Shown in pieces: positions 50,510 through 63,597 of a stretch of DNA of 64,000 nucleotides. The notes under the pieces are model-generated. The model saw only the letters and a list, made by a program, of their open reading frames with translations, had not been told where the DNA came from and searched no databases. Position numbers and translations under genes: made by a program. Origin of the DNA: Impatiens glandulifera (Eukaryota; Streptophyta; Magnoliopsida; Ericales; Balsaminaceae); NCBI RefSeq assembly GCF_907164915.1, contig NC_061869.1:44203771-44267770 (forward strand), given 5' to 3'. Within the stretch, counting starts at the first letter, position 1; each line of letters begins with the position of its first letter.

Positions 50510-51947
50510 GTCTTTCATATTATTCAAATTTTTTTGGTTATTAGTTATATATATTAATATTTAATATAATACAACACTTTTATGATTAGAAAAAGAAAAT
50601 TATTGAGAAATATTAAGTTTTGACATCTCTAGTTACTTTTATAATATTGAACTACAATCCACATACAATAATTATAAAAATGAAAAAAATAAAAATCAGA
50701 ATAACTAAAATCCTTTTTAGAAAGAAAATACATCATTAATTGGATGCACTTCCACGTAACCATCGGAACTAGAACAAGAATTAGTATTAGAACGATAACT
50801 TCATCGTCACTTGAGTACTCAACGAGTTAAGTTGCAACGTTATTCTTTTGATATTTTATATTTTAATTTTTCTTACTTCATTCAGATATGAAATGTCTAC
50901 TTTGATAGAATCATGATCTTCCTTCCTTTTATATCGTTTAAATTTGAGATGATATTATATTGTATTCGATGCGATATTATGCTTAGTCGGTTTATATTTA
51001 TCTTCTGAAAAATACTCATAATCATTGGTGGATAGTTTATTATTCATACTCCGATTGCGATTGTGATGATGATCTTTTCTCAAATTTATTTATTTTTCGT
51101 TCTTAATAACAAAATATATTGTCGCATTTAGAGTTATTTTTTAATATTTTAACAAATATTTATTGAAATTTATCTCTATTTTGAAAGTTATTATTTATAC
51201 GAGTTTCTCGTTATTTTTATCATATATAAAAATAATTAGTTATATCTTAATAAGACATTTTTCGACATTTATTACCAATACACGGGCAAGGACAATTTTT
51301 CCGTTCAAAATATTTAATATAATATAGTTTGTTCCACTTATTTACTTCACTCATTATTATTGAATCTCATACGAGTTTTTATCTTTAAAATTACCTTAAG
51401 AATTGCAAAATTATTGAATTTTTTCTATTATAATTTTAATTTTTATAAAAACATCATATTATATTCTCATTTAGTTATTTGAATTTATATATGATATTAT
51501 TTGTAAATTATTATTTATTTAATTTGTTAGATGTAACTCTATTTTAATTAATAAGAATTAATTTCTTATACAAAAATAAATAATATTTAAGGAGAGAAGT
51601 TTAATCGCACACCTTGTGCATTTGAATCTATTTATGAGATAAAAGAAACCAAATTAATTTTTGCGAGTGCATTTGGATCTCTTTATGAGATCAAAGTTCA
51701 TCGGTTCGGTTTTCGGTTTTTTTAGTTACTCGGTTCAGGTTTTTCGAATTTTTTTTTAGTCAATTCGAAAATCGACCGTAATCGAATAAATTTTAATAAA
51801 ATCGAACCGAATTCAAATTGGTTCAAATAATTCAAATTCGAACCGAATTCAATTATTTATTATTTATTGCCAAATGTTGAATTCGAAATATTATAATTAA
51901 ACTAAAATTTATTTATTTTTCAATTAAATTATAAAAACAATTAAACT
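50510..51947. other. AT-rich intergenic region
   Basis: No gene is seen. Near 51690-51850 there are repeated GGTTCGGTTTTCGG and TTCGAACCGAATTC motifs, a small degraded inverted-repeat element perhaps of the hAT/MITE type. Confidence 0.5.
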
Positions 51948-51955
51948 AACATAAA

Positions 51956-52944
51956 TAGGGATGGCAACGGGTACCCTACCCGTCGGGTAGTGAAGTACCC
52001 ATCCCCGAACCCGATTTTGATTTTACTACCCGACCCCGAACCCGACCCCGACGGGTATATGTAATGTTATCCCCATCCCCGATTCAACGGGTACCCGATC
52101 CCCGACGGGTACCCCATTACCCGATTAAAAACTTAAAAAATGTAGAAGTTGAAGAAAAAGAAACATAATAATTGTAATAAATAATAAAATTATTAATAAC
52201 GAAATGTTAAAAATATAAACAAAAACATTACTTAACTAAGTATTTATGTTATAGATCTTGAAAAAAAATAAAAACTTTGTTTGTTGTTGTTAAAGTGAAG
52301 AAAAGTTAGAATAAATGTAAAAAAAAATATTGACTTATGTTGAAGATCTTGAAAGAAATAAGAATTTTGTTGTTCTAAAGTGAAGAAAAGTTAGAATGAA
52401 TGTTAAAAAAATAAACAAAAACATTACTTACCTATGTATTTATGTTGAAGATCTTGAAAAAATAAGAACTTGGTTGTGTTAGAGTGAAGAAAATATAATG
52501 AATATTAAAAAAAAAGTTAAAGATTGAATATGAAGAGTGTTGAGATTGAAATACATCTTATTATTAAAAGAAAAATTGAAGATGATGAGAGAAATAACTT
52601 TTTTGGGGAATATAAAGAAATAATGTCTTGTTGGGGAATATAAAGAAATAATGTTTGAGTGGAGTATGGATAAGAGCAAAATATTAATGATGATATTTGT
52701 AATAATGAGATATTTGAAATGTCACATTAAACTATAATAAAAAATATATTTTATTTTTCATATTAATATAATCGGGTATCGGGTTTGGGTTTCACACACT
52801 CCCCATCCCCGACCCCGTACCCGATCGGGTATCTTCTCTCATACCCCATGCCCGACCCCGACCCCATACCCGATTTAAAATACCCGAACCCGACTATCGG
52901 GTACCCACGGGTATCGGGCATACGGGTACCCATTGCCATCCCTA
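51956..52944. mobile_element. Non-autonomous hAT element, 989 bp
   Basis: The ends TAGGGATGGCAACGGGTACC and GGGTACCCATTGCCATCCCTA are inverted repeats. They are flanked by a perfect 8-bp duplication AACATAAA (51948-51955 and 52945-52952), diagnostic for hAT. Both subterminal 200-bp regions are dense in ACCCGACCCCG / CGGGTA motifs. The AT-rich middle has no transposase; a 60-80 codon frame on each strand lies in the subterminal repeats and is not a gene. The middle carries direct repeats of a TTATGTTGAAGATCTTGAAA segment (52240, 52335, 52440). Confidence 0.93.
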
Positions 52945-52992
52945 AACATAAAACCCAAATTACATAAGTTTTTTTTTGAATTAAAGAAAAAC

Positions 52993-53112
52993 TAGAATGA
53001 GACCCCACAATCATGGTCCCCGCTTAAATTCAAAGTGCTTCCAGATTGAATCGAACTCATGACATTTTGGTCTCTTAATCCGACTCTTAACACTAGGCTA
53101 CCATTGTGGGGT
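52993..53112 (-). mobile_element. tRNA-derived SINE, minus orientation
   Basis: On the minus strand: CCCACAATGGTAGCCTAGTG (A-box-like TAGCCTAGTG), a B-box GAGTTCGATTC, then AAGCGGGGACCATG and a GGGGTCTC end. It is of a different family from the pair at 32961-33431. It lies just outside the hAT target duplication. Confidence 0.6.
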
Positions 53113-53880
53113 AACAAATTACATAAATTATTACATCATAATTGCCATATTTAAAATCTAATTCATCATTAAATAAAATATTCCATAGATAATCACAACA
53201 TCATTCTTTGGCCACCAAAATTTAGATATTTCACTAAACAACAATCATAGTGGACTTAAATATCGATTGTTTCAATTCTGCAATAAATTGAAAAAAATAA
53301 ATTATACAACTTATTAATAATTAAATAAGAACTCAATTGCAAGCAAAGTATGTGCTACCCTTAATGTGCATGCACGCTAAAAGGAGTAGACGCCCATTAG
53401 TACGTCTAGACTTTCTAAAAGCTAAAATGAATTCAAATTGACGCGACACGCTTGTCTCCTTCTCCACATTGTGACAAATCCCACTTTTGAAAAAATACTT
53501 ACTATGAACTCCGTAGTGAAGAAGTGACGCTCTAGAAGATAATCTCAATCACTAAGGAGATCTCGGGAGAAGGATTGGCCCGAATCGTTGCCTCGTCACC
53601 TTCACGAGCCCTAATATATTGGGTGTTCAATTGACACTCCACCTATCTCAAATTTATTTTGCGTGATGTAGCCCTTGGCTACGATAGGTGTCGATGTGCT
53701 CCCCACAAGCTCGAAAGAATCCTAAAAAGTCAACAACTTTGTAACCCCCAACTTGATCTCAATGTCGTCTCATAGCTTAGCACGCGCCGTAGTGAGGCGG
53801 ACACGTGACAATATGGGGGAAGATCGCGGGGTGGATCGATATTCGATGCGTTTCAACCTTGGTTTACGTGTCATACATCT
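53113..53880. other. Unrecognised stretch, higher GC, no clear gene
   Basis: Minus-strand frames (for example 53548-53333) have protein-like composition but several stops, and I do not recognise a family. It is possibly a decayed retroelement internal region. Confidence 0.4.
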
Positions 53881-56040
53881 TTTAAAATGAAACATTTAGT
53901 TTTTAAAAGATTTTAAGAATACCTAGAGTGGTAAGAAATGAACTATGTAAAAATAATTAATCCTTTATTCAAATTTTAATAATCTGGGGCTAAATAACAA
54001 TTTAACCAGAACCTGGTTTAAATTAATTAAACATAACTTAATTTAAAAGATTATTTATTTCAAAATCAGAGTCGACAAGTGATTTTATGAAAATCAATAA
54101 AATGATACATGTATAAACGTATTTATACTAGAGTTTCTAAAAAGGTGGTTCGTTGTCTGTTTACGCTCATGAAAGGACTTTCACGCTATGTCCTTTACAC
54201 CCGACTAATGATGGTTTTTAAAAATTATTCTAAACAAAGTCTGACTATCATAAATTCATTTATAACATTTATTACATTTAATTAGTAATTCAAGGGTCCT
54301 AAACAAGGATGAGTTTAAATAGCGTAAATAATTGTATTAAATTATTTAAAAGGGGTGTGTACATGTTGAAATGATATTTAGATTTAAAAAAACCTGAAAA
54401 TATCAGAGGGAAACGTTAGAATTTAAAAATAAATTTTAAACGGGGCCTTTTCCAAAATATTGATTTAGGAAATATCCCAAAAATATAAAAAAATATCATT
54501 TTCTGACCTTTTGAGATTATTTGAAAATGGGTACAAGTTCCAAAATTACAAAAATAATTTTAGATTTTGAAAAATGGAACCAAACAAGCCTTAGGACAGG
54601 AGTCCTGAGGTTTAGGTTCGGTTTAGCCGATTTAGGCTCGGTCGGGCTTGGTCAAGATTAGGATGGTATAAACCATGGTTTAGGTCGTATGGGTTAAGAG
54701 ACTAGAGAGCTCGGTCTTGGGTTCGTGAGGATTGGTCCCAAACTCGAGTTGCTCGGTCCTAAACTTAGGAGGCTTGGTCCTAAGTCAAGTCTACCAGTCT
54801 AAGTGCTCGGTCCTAGAGTTAGGTAGTTATTAGTCATAGGTCTAATGTTAGGGTTAGTTTTACCGGTCCTAAATCTAGGAGGCTCGGTCCTAATAATTGG
54901 TCCTAGGATAGAGGTTTTTGGTCTTAGTCCACGGTCCTAGGCTAAAGGCTCTCGGTCCTATGTTAAAATAATGATTGGTCCTATGCTAAGGGAAAGACTC
55001 AATCCTAAGTTAAAAAACTTGGTCGGGCTCCACGGTCCTAGGCTAAAACCATTAGTCTTGGGGCTCAACCCTTCCTCAATAACACTGATCCTGATTCTTG
55101 GGGCTAGATTTTCTCGGTCGTGACTAGATGTTCTTGTTTTGGTTAGAAATTTCAGAAGTTCATAACTTTTGATTTGGATAATGCAATCATGATATATAAG
55201 CTACAGTTAGTTCATATGATCATGAAGAACAAAAACACTAACATAAAATACGATTTCAATATCTTAACAAAGATCAATTTCAAAACATTATTTCTAAGTT
55301 AAATTTTGGAATTTTTCAAATTAAGCCATTTCAAGACCTGATTTTTATTCCATTATCTTAGAAATGATGAATATAGTTGAACTCAACCAAAACAAGAACA
55401 TCATTCAAACATTAAAACAGTTTTTGAAGATTGAATCAAAATCCAAAATTTTTAAAAAATACAATTTGATCAAACATGATCAAAATAATGAAACACTTGT
55501 TTGGAAATCATTCTAACGCATCAAAAACATGTATAACAACTAATTGGATCAAAAAATCCAGATTATACTCAAGAACACAAGATTTCAAAAATCTAGTTTT
55601 TAAGCTTAAATTTTAAAAATTGCAGTTTGATCAAACATGTTCAAAACGTTATTACAGTTGCATGAAAACCATTCTAACATATTAACAAACATGTATAGAA
55701 ACTAACTAGGTCAAAAAAATCAAGAGTAAAACCAAGGAGACATTTTTTAAAAAATCCAGTTTTCAAACTCCAATTTTCAAAATTCTTAATTTAAGTTTAT
55801 TTGATCGATTCTCTTTCAACAAAAAGTTTATATAAAATGATTCTAAACAAAGAAATTGCATAATCAAGCTTAAGAACATATCAAACCCGATCAAACAAGA
55901 AAATTTGAAAAAACTCAAAACTTTCAATTACAAATTGATTTATAGGCGTTCTGGATTCATACCAACACATGGAGAACACTCCTAGGAGGTGCTGAAAGCT
56001 ATCTAGAAGTCTGGTTCAAAGCAAGAGTCGTTGAAGAATA
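53881..56040 (+). repeat. Gypsy-like LTR-type repeat, copy 2, left part
   Basis: Collinear with 26400-27990: AGAGTCGACAAGTG (GAGTCGCC-like) near 54070, AATCAATAAAATGATACATG, a block ending CAAACAAGCCTTAGGA near 54590, then a TCGGTCCTA minisatellite. It is interrupted at 56040 by a solo LTR and resumes at 62055. The Tat/Ogre-like affinity is inferred from layout only. Confidence 0.55.
54600..55130 (+). repeat. CTCGGTCCTA minisatellite
   Basis: About twenty irregular copies of a GGCTCGGTCCTAA-type core spaced 20-40 bp. A shorter diverged version is at 27190-27560, in the same place in the related copy. Confidence 0.75.
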
Positions 56041-56879
56041 TGATAGGATCAGTGCTATCAATAGAGACTGGGGTCTGTCTATTGATAACAACTTACAATA
56101 AACGATTCGATTTTAACTCGGTTAGAAGTTAAAATATGTTTTCATTATTCACAAATCCTTCGAACTCTTGAAACGGTTTCAATGGCGGAAGTGTTCGTCG
56201 GATTTGAAGATTTGAACCAATGAAAAATGAATGACAGAAAATAAAGAACACAGAGAGTTGTTTATGTGTTCGGAACAAACTCTCCTACATCACCTCTTCT
56301 TCCACAACCAGAATGATTCACTAAACTCTTTGAATAAAATACAGTTTACTAATCTAGCTAACACTCTGTTGAACAGAACAACCTCTGTTCAACTTAAAAT
56401 ATTAAGTACAATATTCTCTTAACTAGACAATTTTTTATACTTTCTCTCTTGAACTTAGAAGATGATAGAAATTAGTAAGGCAAGAGTAAGCTTATAAGAT
56501 TGTAAAAATGAGCAAAGTAACCGGTGATTCGGCCGTTGTCCTTGAGCATATATTTGTAGTAGAAGGACACCAACGGTCGGATCTTCTTCTTGGACATGTG
56601 AAAAACGTCTATTGGAAGGTCTCCCAAAGGACAAGAGTACAGCAGACTCTAAGCAAATGGATCATGACTGTACCGAACTAGTAGTGCGCCGAATATCCTC
56701 TCTAATATTGTCTTGTACTGGACAAACCGTTGGAAGGACATTTGCGTATGTGGCGTTCGTTCATTGGATGCAATTAACTGGCTAGTCAGACTGCACATGA
56801 GTGAGTGGAGCAGAGTAGCAGATAACTAGTTGATCGTGGGTAGACGTATGCTAACTTCATATAGCAACTGAAGAGAGGC

Positions 56880-57611
56880 ATTAGACGTGCTCCATTAGAA
56901 TATCTAGTCTAAGAGAGTTAGACATCAACATCTAATAGCGTGTTCCATTAGACCGACAAGTCTAATGGAGTTAGACTGTAACGTCTAACTATGCATCCCT
57001 TCAGACTTGTCTGAAGGAGTTAAACGCCAACGTCTAACTACGTTACCCATTAGACTACCACGTCTAATGGAGTTAGACTGCAACTTCTAACTACGTAGCT
57101 GTTAGACTGCAACGTCTAACTACGTACCATTTCAGACTTGTCTGAAGGAGTTAGACGCCAACGTCTAACTACGTGTCTATTAGACCTCAACGTCTAACTA
57201 CGTATCTATTAGACCACAACATCTAACTACGTATTTGTTAGACCGCAACGTCTAACTACGTATCTTTTAAACTGCAATGTCTAACTACGTATCTGTTAGA
57301 CCGCAACGTCTAACTACATATTTGTTAGACTACAACGTTTAACTACGTATCTGTTAGAACGCAACGTCTCACTATGTATCTGTTAGACTACAATGTCTAA
57401 CTACGTATTTGTTAGACCGCAACGTCTAACTACGTATCAGTTAGACTACAACGTCTAGCTATGTATCTGTTAAACTGTAATGTCTAACTACGTATCTATT
57501 AGACCGCAACGTCTAACTATGTACAACTTCAGACTTGTTTGAAGGAGTTAGACGCCAATATCTAACTACGTGTCTATTAGACCTCAACGTCTAACTACGT
57601 ATTTGTTAGAT
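56880..57611 (-). repeat. TAGACG minisatellite in the solo LTR
   Basis: A ~30-bp unit, GTTAGACCGCAACGTCTAAC plus TACGTATCT, repeated more than ten times between about 57220 and 57530, with CAGACTTGTCTGAAGGAG palindromes. It continues at 61776-61870 beyond the CACTA insertion. Confidence 0.9.
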
Positions 57612-57639
57612 CGCCACTAGTAAAAAAACCATTAATAGT

Positions 57640-58120
57640 AACCAAAAATAGTAACCGTTTGTTCAACGGTTGATATTGATGGGGGTAATACCAACCGTTT
57701 TAAAAACCGTTGATATGAAGGGGATCAATATCAACCGCTCTTAAAACTGTTGATATTAACTCATCTATATTAATGGAATTTTAAAACGGTTGATATTGAC
57801 TCAACTCTATATCAATAGTTTAAAAAACCGTTGATATAAAGGGGGTCAATATCAACCGCTCTTAAAAACGGTTGATATTAACTCATCTATATTAACGAAA
57901 TTTTAAAATGGTTGATATTGACCCACTCTATATCATCAGTTTTAAAAACCGTTGATATTAACCACATCTATATCAACCACTTTAAAAACCGTTGATATTG
58001 ACCCACTCTATATCAACAGTTTTAAAAACCATTGATATTAACCACATCTATATTAACCACTTTAAAAACCGTTGATATTGACCAAATCTATATTAACCAT
58101 TTTAAAAACCATTGATATAA
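57640..58120. repeat. CACTA subterminal repeats
   Basis: More than fifteen direct and inverted copies of TTTAAAAACCGTTGATATTG, spaced 20-50 bp. These are the likely transposase-binding sites by analogy with En/Spm. Confidence 0.85.
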
Positions 58121-58390
58121 AGGGGCAATATCAACATGTATTATAAGACTTATTCTGATATGTATTATTTTAAATTAATTATTTTTATATTTTGTATATT
58201 TTATTACTGAAACTTTTGTATAAATTTTGTTATATTATATTTTATTATTGCAGCAAAATATTTGAATAAATTTTATTTTTTAGTAAAAAAGAAATTATTC
58301 AATATTTTTATTAAAAGTTGTTTTGAGAATTTATTTGTAATTTTTGAGTTATTTTTATTTATTTTATTTGAGGAATAAAAGTGAGATAAG

Positions 58391-58506
<116 letters not shown>

Positions 58507-59058
58507 GAAGGAATATTTTTTGTAGGGAAAGTAAAAATAAAATATTAATAAATTTATTGTTTATGAAAATATAAAATATTAATAAATTTTAATATTTAAT
58601 AAGAATAAAAAAATACTATTAAAAAGGAGAAATTAAAATTTAAGATTTAAGATTTAATGAAAAAAATTGATAAATGGATAGATTAGAGAGAAACTATGAA
58701 AGATATATAATCATATATTTTTATTAAATTTAAAATATAATTAATAATTATTTATATAAATATATATATGAATTTATTAATAATTAATTATATGAATTAT
58801 ATATATATATATATAATATAAATATTAAATAATAATAATAATAATAAGTAAAAAAAATAAAATTTTATGACAATATATTTTAAATTTAAAAACACAATAT
58901 AATTTCATATTTTATGTAATAAAATAAATATATATATATAATTAAATTTGAAATATTCATATTTATTTAATAAAATATACATATAAAATATTTTAAATTT
59001 AAAATTTTTATATAAATTAATTTGATTTGTTATTTAATAGAGTATATATATATAATAT

Positions 59059-60644
59059 GGGAGCTGCTTTTCCCACCCCCCTCCCTCACTTCTCAATCAA
59101 CTCTAAAATGACTTATTTATCTCTGCCATCTTTATATATTTACATTTCTTATTTTATTTATTTTACTTATTTTATTTTATTTACTTATTAAGTTTTTTTA
59201 TTAAATATAATTAATTAATTAATTTTTAATATTTTTTAACTTTATTTATTTAATTAAAAATACAAAATATTATTATTTTTATATTATAATTATTTAAAAT
59301 ATATTAAATATTAAAATGTGTACAAATTTAATAAAATATAAATATTTATTATTTTATTATATTAATTATATATATATTTTTTAAATACTTATAAAAATCA
59401 TTTTTTTTTATAAATAAAATTATCTAACAAATAAATAAAAATAAATAAGATAAAGTCTTTAATATATTATACAGTAATAATTAGTGATAATGCATAATAT
59501 TTTTAATAATATTTTTTATTAAAATATTTTATATTTAACTTTTTAAAATATTTATTTTATATAAAATTATTATTTTATTTTAATTTATTTATTATAATTT
59601 TATTATTAATATATAATATTTAAAATTAATTATATATCTTTTAGATTTTTTTATCTTTTAATTTCTTAATATGAAGTATTTTAACCCAGTTTAGAAAAGA
59701 GTACATGTGTCATAAAAAAATACACCAAAGTAAATAAAAATTTTAAAATAAAAATTCTAATAAAAATACACCAAAGTAAATAAAAATATAAAAATAAAAA
59801 TTCTAATCTATATTTCCTCCAAATTCAGAAACGTCTTTAGGTCATGTACCTGTTATTTCGTACCACAAATTAGCACGTGTTATATAACTAGTTGCCCATC
59901 CTTTAACTTGTCAGATGAATGATTACACCACCACATTAGAAAGGTGATAATGAGGGTGTAAAAAAACTTGCAGCAAACAAAATAATTATTAATATATAAT
60001 ATTATTAAATAAAATATTATGATTATATTAATTATTAATTATTATTTAATAGATAATTTTATTTATAAAAATATTAATAATTATTAATATTATGTTTGAC
60101 TAATTATTAATATATAATATTATTAATTAAAATTAAAAATAATTATTAATATATAATATTATTAATTAAAATTAAAAATATTATGTTTGACTAATTATTA
60201 ATATATAATATTATTAATTAAAATATTATGATTAGACTAATTATTAATTATTACTAGATAAATAATTTTTTTAAGTATTTTAATATATATATATATATAT
60301 ATATATAATTAATATAATAAAATATTAAATATTTATATTTTATTAAATTATTATATATTTTAATATTTAATATATTTTAAATAATTATAATATAAAAATA
60401 ATAATATTTTGTATTTTTAATTAAATAAATAAAGTTAAAAAAATATTAAAAATTAATTAATTAATTATATTTAATAAAAACACTCAATAATAAAATAAAA
60501 TAAAATAAAATAAATAAAATAAAATAAATAAAATAAGAAATGTGTAAATATATAAAGGTGGTAGGGATAAATAAGTCATTTTGAAATTAATTAAGGAGTT
60601 AAGCGGGGGTGGGAATATGGGAGGGGGTGGGAAAAGCAATTTGC
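59059..60644. mobile_element. Mutator-like long inverted-repeat element, 1586 bp
   Basis: The ends GGGAGCTGCTTTTCCCACCC and (reverse) GCAAATTGCTTTTCCCACCC begin inverted repeats that run for more than 300 bp on each side. For example, AAAATGACTTATTTATC, TTTATATATTTACA and TAATTAATTAATTAATTTTT appear in both arms. A 9-bp duplication ATATAATAT flanks it (59050-59058 and 60645-60653), consistent with Mutator-like insertion, though AT-rich flanks weaken this. There is no coding region. The central ~500 bp holds the only non-paired sequence. Confidence 0.8.
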
Positions 60645-60844
60645 ATATAATATTACCATTTTAAAATAGTTGATATTAAATATTTTTTAATATTTTGAAT
60701 TTAATAATTTATATTTATATATAATATTTAATAGTTAATATATATATATATAATATTTAAGTAATTAAATTTGTTAAAATATAATATATATATATATAAT
60801 TAAAATAAATAAATAAAATATCATTAAAATCGTGGGTTGTTATA

Positions 60845-61480
60845 CAAAATAATTAATTAATTCTCCATTATCTGATAACTTCTCCTCCTCGATAACTTCT
60901 TCTCTCCTCAATCACCTCTCTTCCCACAACTTTTATTTTTATGACCTTGATTACTTATTCTCTCCTCAATCTCTCTCATCCCTCAACATGTACTCTCAAA
61001 TCTCACCGACAACTATCCTCCTTCAAATCAATGCTCTTAATTCCTTTCTTATTTTCCTTATAGGTAATTACACTAAGAAGTTATTAAATAGATTAAACAG
61101 ATTCTCCAACAATGTTTATATTATTAACTTTAATTTTTAATTATTTATGTTGTAAATATCTTTATATGTAGGTATATCAAATTTGGACGGATGTAGTTAA
61201 TTATGAAGAAGATGAGGTTTATGATAGAAGATGAAGATGAGGAAGAAGAAATAGATGATAGAAGATGAAGATCGAATTATTATTTTTTATTTTCTGTAGT
61301 ATGAATTTTTTTATTTATTTAAATGTAGTATTTGTATGTATTGGAATTAAATTGTTTTAATGTTAATTTTGGAATTATATTTAAAAATTATCTTGTCATT
61401 TGAAATTTTGTATAAAATAATTAAATTTATTTTAAAGTGATTTTTAATTAAATAATTGAAATAATTTTTTTTATAAATTC
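60845..61480. other. Internal CACTA stretch with no gene
   Basis: It has CT-rich runs (CTTCTCCTCCTCGATAACTTC) and a GAAGATGAAGATGAGGAAGA run, but no long open frame. It could be a degenerate exon region; no family was recognised. Confidence 0.4.
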
Positions 61481-62054
61481 GGAATAAAAAATGTCAACAA
61501 CCATTATAATTAAGAAATTACAACTACAAAATGGTTCTTAATAACAACTGCCTGATTGATATTTCTTAATAACAACCGCCCACAAAACGGTTGTTATTGA
61601 GTAATAACAACCGCCCCAAAATGGTTGATATTTCATGTTTGAGCAATGCCTACGGAGGCTCTGGTAACGGATGTCAACCGCTTTTTGAGCTGTTGTTATT
61701 ACTCAATACTAACCATTTTTTGTTTAATAACAATAGTAAAAACCGTTGATATTGACCTTTTTTTTACTAGTGCGCAACGTCTAACTATGTACCACTTCAG
61801 ACTTGTCTGAAGAAGTTATACGCTAACGTCTAACTACGTGACACATCTAATTAGCCTACTTAGACCACATCTAAGTTAGCAAAGTCTAATGCACCTGCAC
61901 AGAAACAATTATACAACTTAGCTTTATTCATATTTAAACATCATCAAAATTCAATTGTTTAATATTTCGTATTTTCTGTTAATTAACTCTTTACTTAGTT
62001 TTTCCCAACAATTTCTTCTAAGTTAATTAACTCTTTACTTAGTTTTTCGCAACA

Positions 62055-63275
62055 TAATATTTTGACAAAATCCAGTTCTTGACCGGATTTTTAGAATTTG
62101 ATACCTATTGTTATAGATGTTTGATGATTTTCATCACATAGAATTGATGAGTATTCATAGTAGGGTTAGGTCGGTTGAGGAGGGGTAGATCAGGTCGAAA
62201 TTACCCTTCAATGAGCTTGTCTTCAAAGTCTTATCCATTGAAGGATAATGCTTTTAAATAAGGCAATTTCGTTGGAGATGACGAGGGGAGCACGTGGCCG
62301 AAAAAATCAACGGATTTGATTGTCTGTGGAGAAAGATGGAGTTTCTAGAAGAAACGTGTCGACGACGATCGCGAATCCGGCGACCCTTGCACTCGATCGG
62401 AGACGACGAGTGAAACGACGCTGTTTTGGGTGACAAAACATCGGGTTCCGTCGGAGTTTCGTCCGTAGTCAACTCGTTTGACTAACGGGGTTAGTCCATC
62501 CCGTTAGTTGATTGAGTGTGGCAGGCACGCACTTAAATTCATTCTAGCGGGCTACGTGGAAGCGTCTGGGCTGTTGGATGAAGCTTGGGCGCTAATCTGA
62601 TAGTCCAAGATTCTGCTGTAGAATTTTAACAAAACTCCGGCTACACTGGATTATCATATTTTATTTTTATTAAAAAGGTTATAAAAAGTCGATTTTAATT
62701 TCTTTTTTTACGTTTTTCTTCACCAATAAGTTCACAAATTTTTTTTAGAATCATAATAGAAATTATGATCATATTTTATTTTCTAAGTTTTTTAAAGAAT
62801 TTTGGGATATTTTATTTAAATGCTTTAAGTCATAAATTAAACATAATTCATGATTAAATCACAATTAGATATTTTTAACCTTTTCTTTGGTCTAGTTTGG
62901 ATAAAATAAATATAATATTTTATCCTCAAATTATTTTTAGAATTTATGACAATTTTCCTAATTATGATTTAATTTCTTCTTTGAGTTATTTAGAATATAA
63001 AAATTCAACATATTGTTTTAATATTATTTGAAAATATTAAAACAATATTTTGAATATTATTTGAAAATAGAGTAAGTCAAATTTTCATGCTTACATAATT
63101 CCCTTCTCGAATCGAGTTTGAATAAAACAAACTTAGCTTTTGGAAAATGTGGGTCCGAAGTTTGACCAAAAAAATTTGTACCCTAACCTATATTGAGGTA
63201 GAAGAATAAAACCTGGATGACACTAGATATTGGTGAGGAGTCATAAAAATGACTCATAGCTGGGGATAACATGTG
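62055..63275 (+). repeat. Gypsy-like LTR-type repeat, copy 2, right part
   Basis: Resumes the sequence interrupted at 56040. The 62110-62510 part has a direct partner at 63595-64000. The AT-rich 62640-63200 part has no gene. Confidence 0.5.
62110..62510 (+). repeat. ~400-bp direct repeat, copy A
   Basis: Begins TGTTTGATGATTTTCATCAC, contains GTAGGGTTAGGTCGGTTGAG, GGGGAGCACGTGGCCGAAAA and CGCGAATCCGGCGACCC, and ends CCCGTTAGTTG. Copy B at 63598 follows the same order with about 10-15 percent differences by eye. GC content is higher than its surroundings. Confidence 0.85.
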
Positions 63276-63587
63276 TGATAGGATCGGCGTAATCAATAGA
63301 GACGGGGTCTGGCGATTGATAATGGCTTAGGAAAAACGATTTGATAGAAATCCTGTTAAGAATTTAGATCACTTTCTATTATGCGCAAACCCTTGCAAAC
63401 TCTTGAACGATTCAAGTGCAGAAATATTTGCTTGGGTTTGAAGCAAAGAACCAAGAATGATAAGATGACATAAAGAAACAACACAACAGTTTGTTTATGA
63501 ATGTTCGGAGTAAACTCTCCTACGTCACCCCTTCTTCCAACCACAAGAAGGATTCACTAAACTTTCAATGAATCAAATACAGTTTGT
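63276..63587 (-). mobile_element. Truncated LTR of the same Copia-type family
   Basis: Starts TGATAGGATC like the solo LTR at 56041 and follows it for about 310 bp (GTAAACTCTCCTACGTCACC, CACTAAAC). It then stops abruptly where copy B of the direct repeat begins. The 5' two thirds of the LTR are missing. Confidence 0.75.
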
Positions 63588-63597
63588 TTTTAGCGTT

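Noticed and set aside
52763..53014. 83-codon minus-strand and overlapping 60-codon plus-strand frames
   Set aside because: Both lie in the GGGTA-rich subterminal repeat and terminus of the hAT element and overlap each other on opposite strands.
53333..53548. 71-codon minus-strand frame
   Set aside because: Composition is protein-like but no family is recognised and flanking frames are broken; kept only as an unrecognised stretch.
62254..62472. 72-codon minus-strand frame in a GC-richer segment
   Set aside because: The second copy of the same repeat (63740-63960) does not keep the frame, and no domain is recognised.
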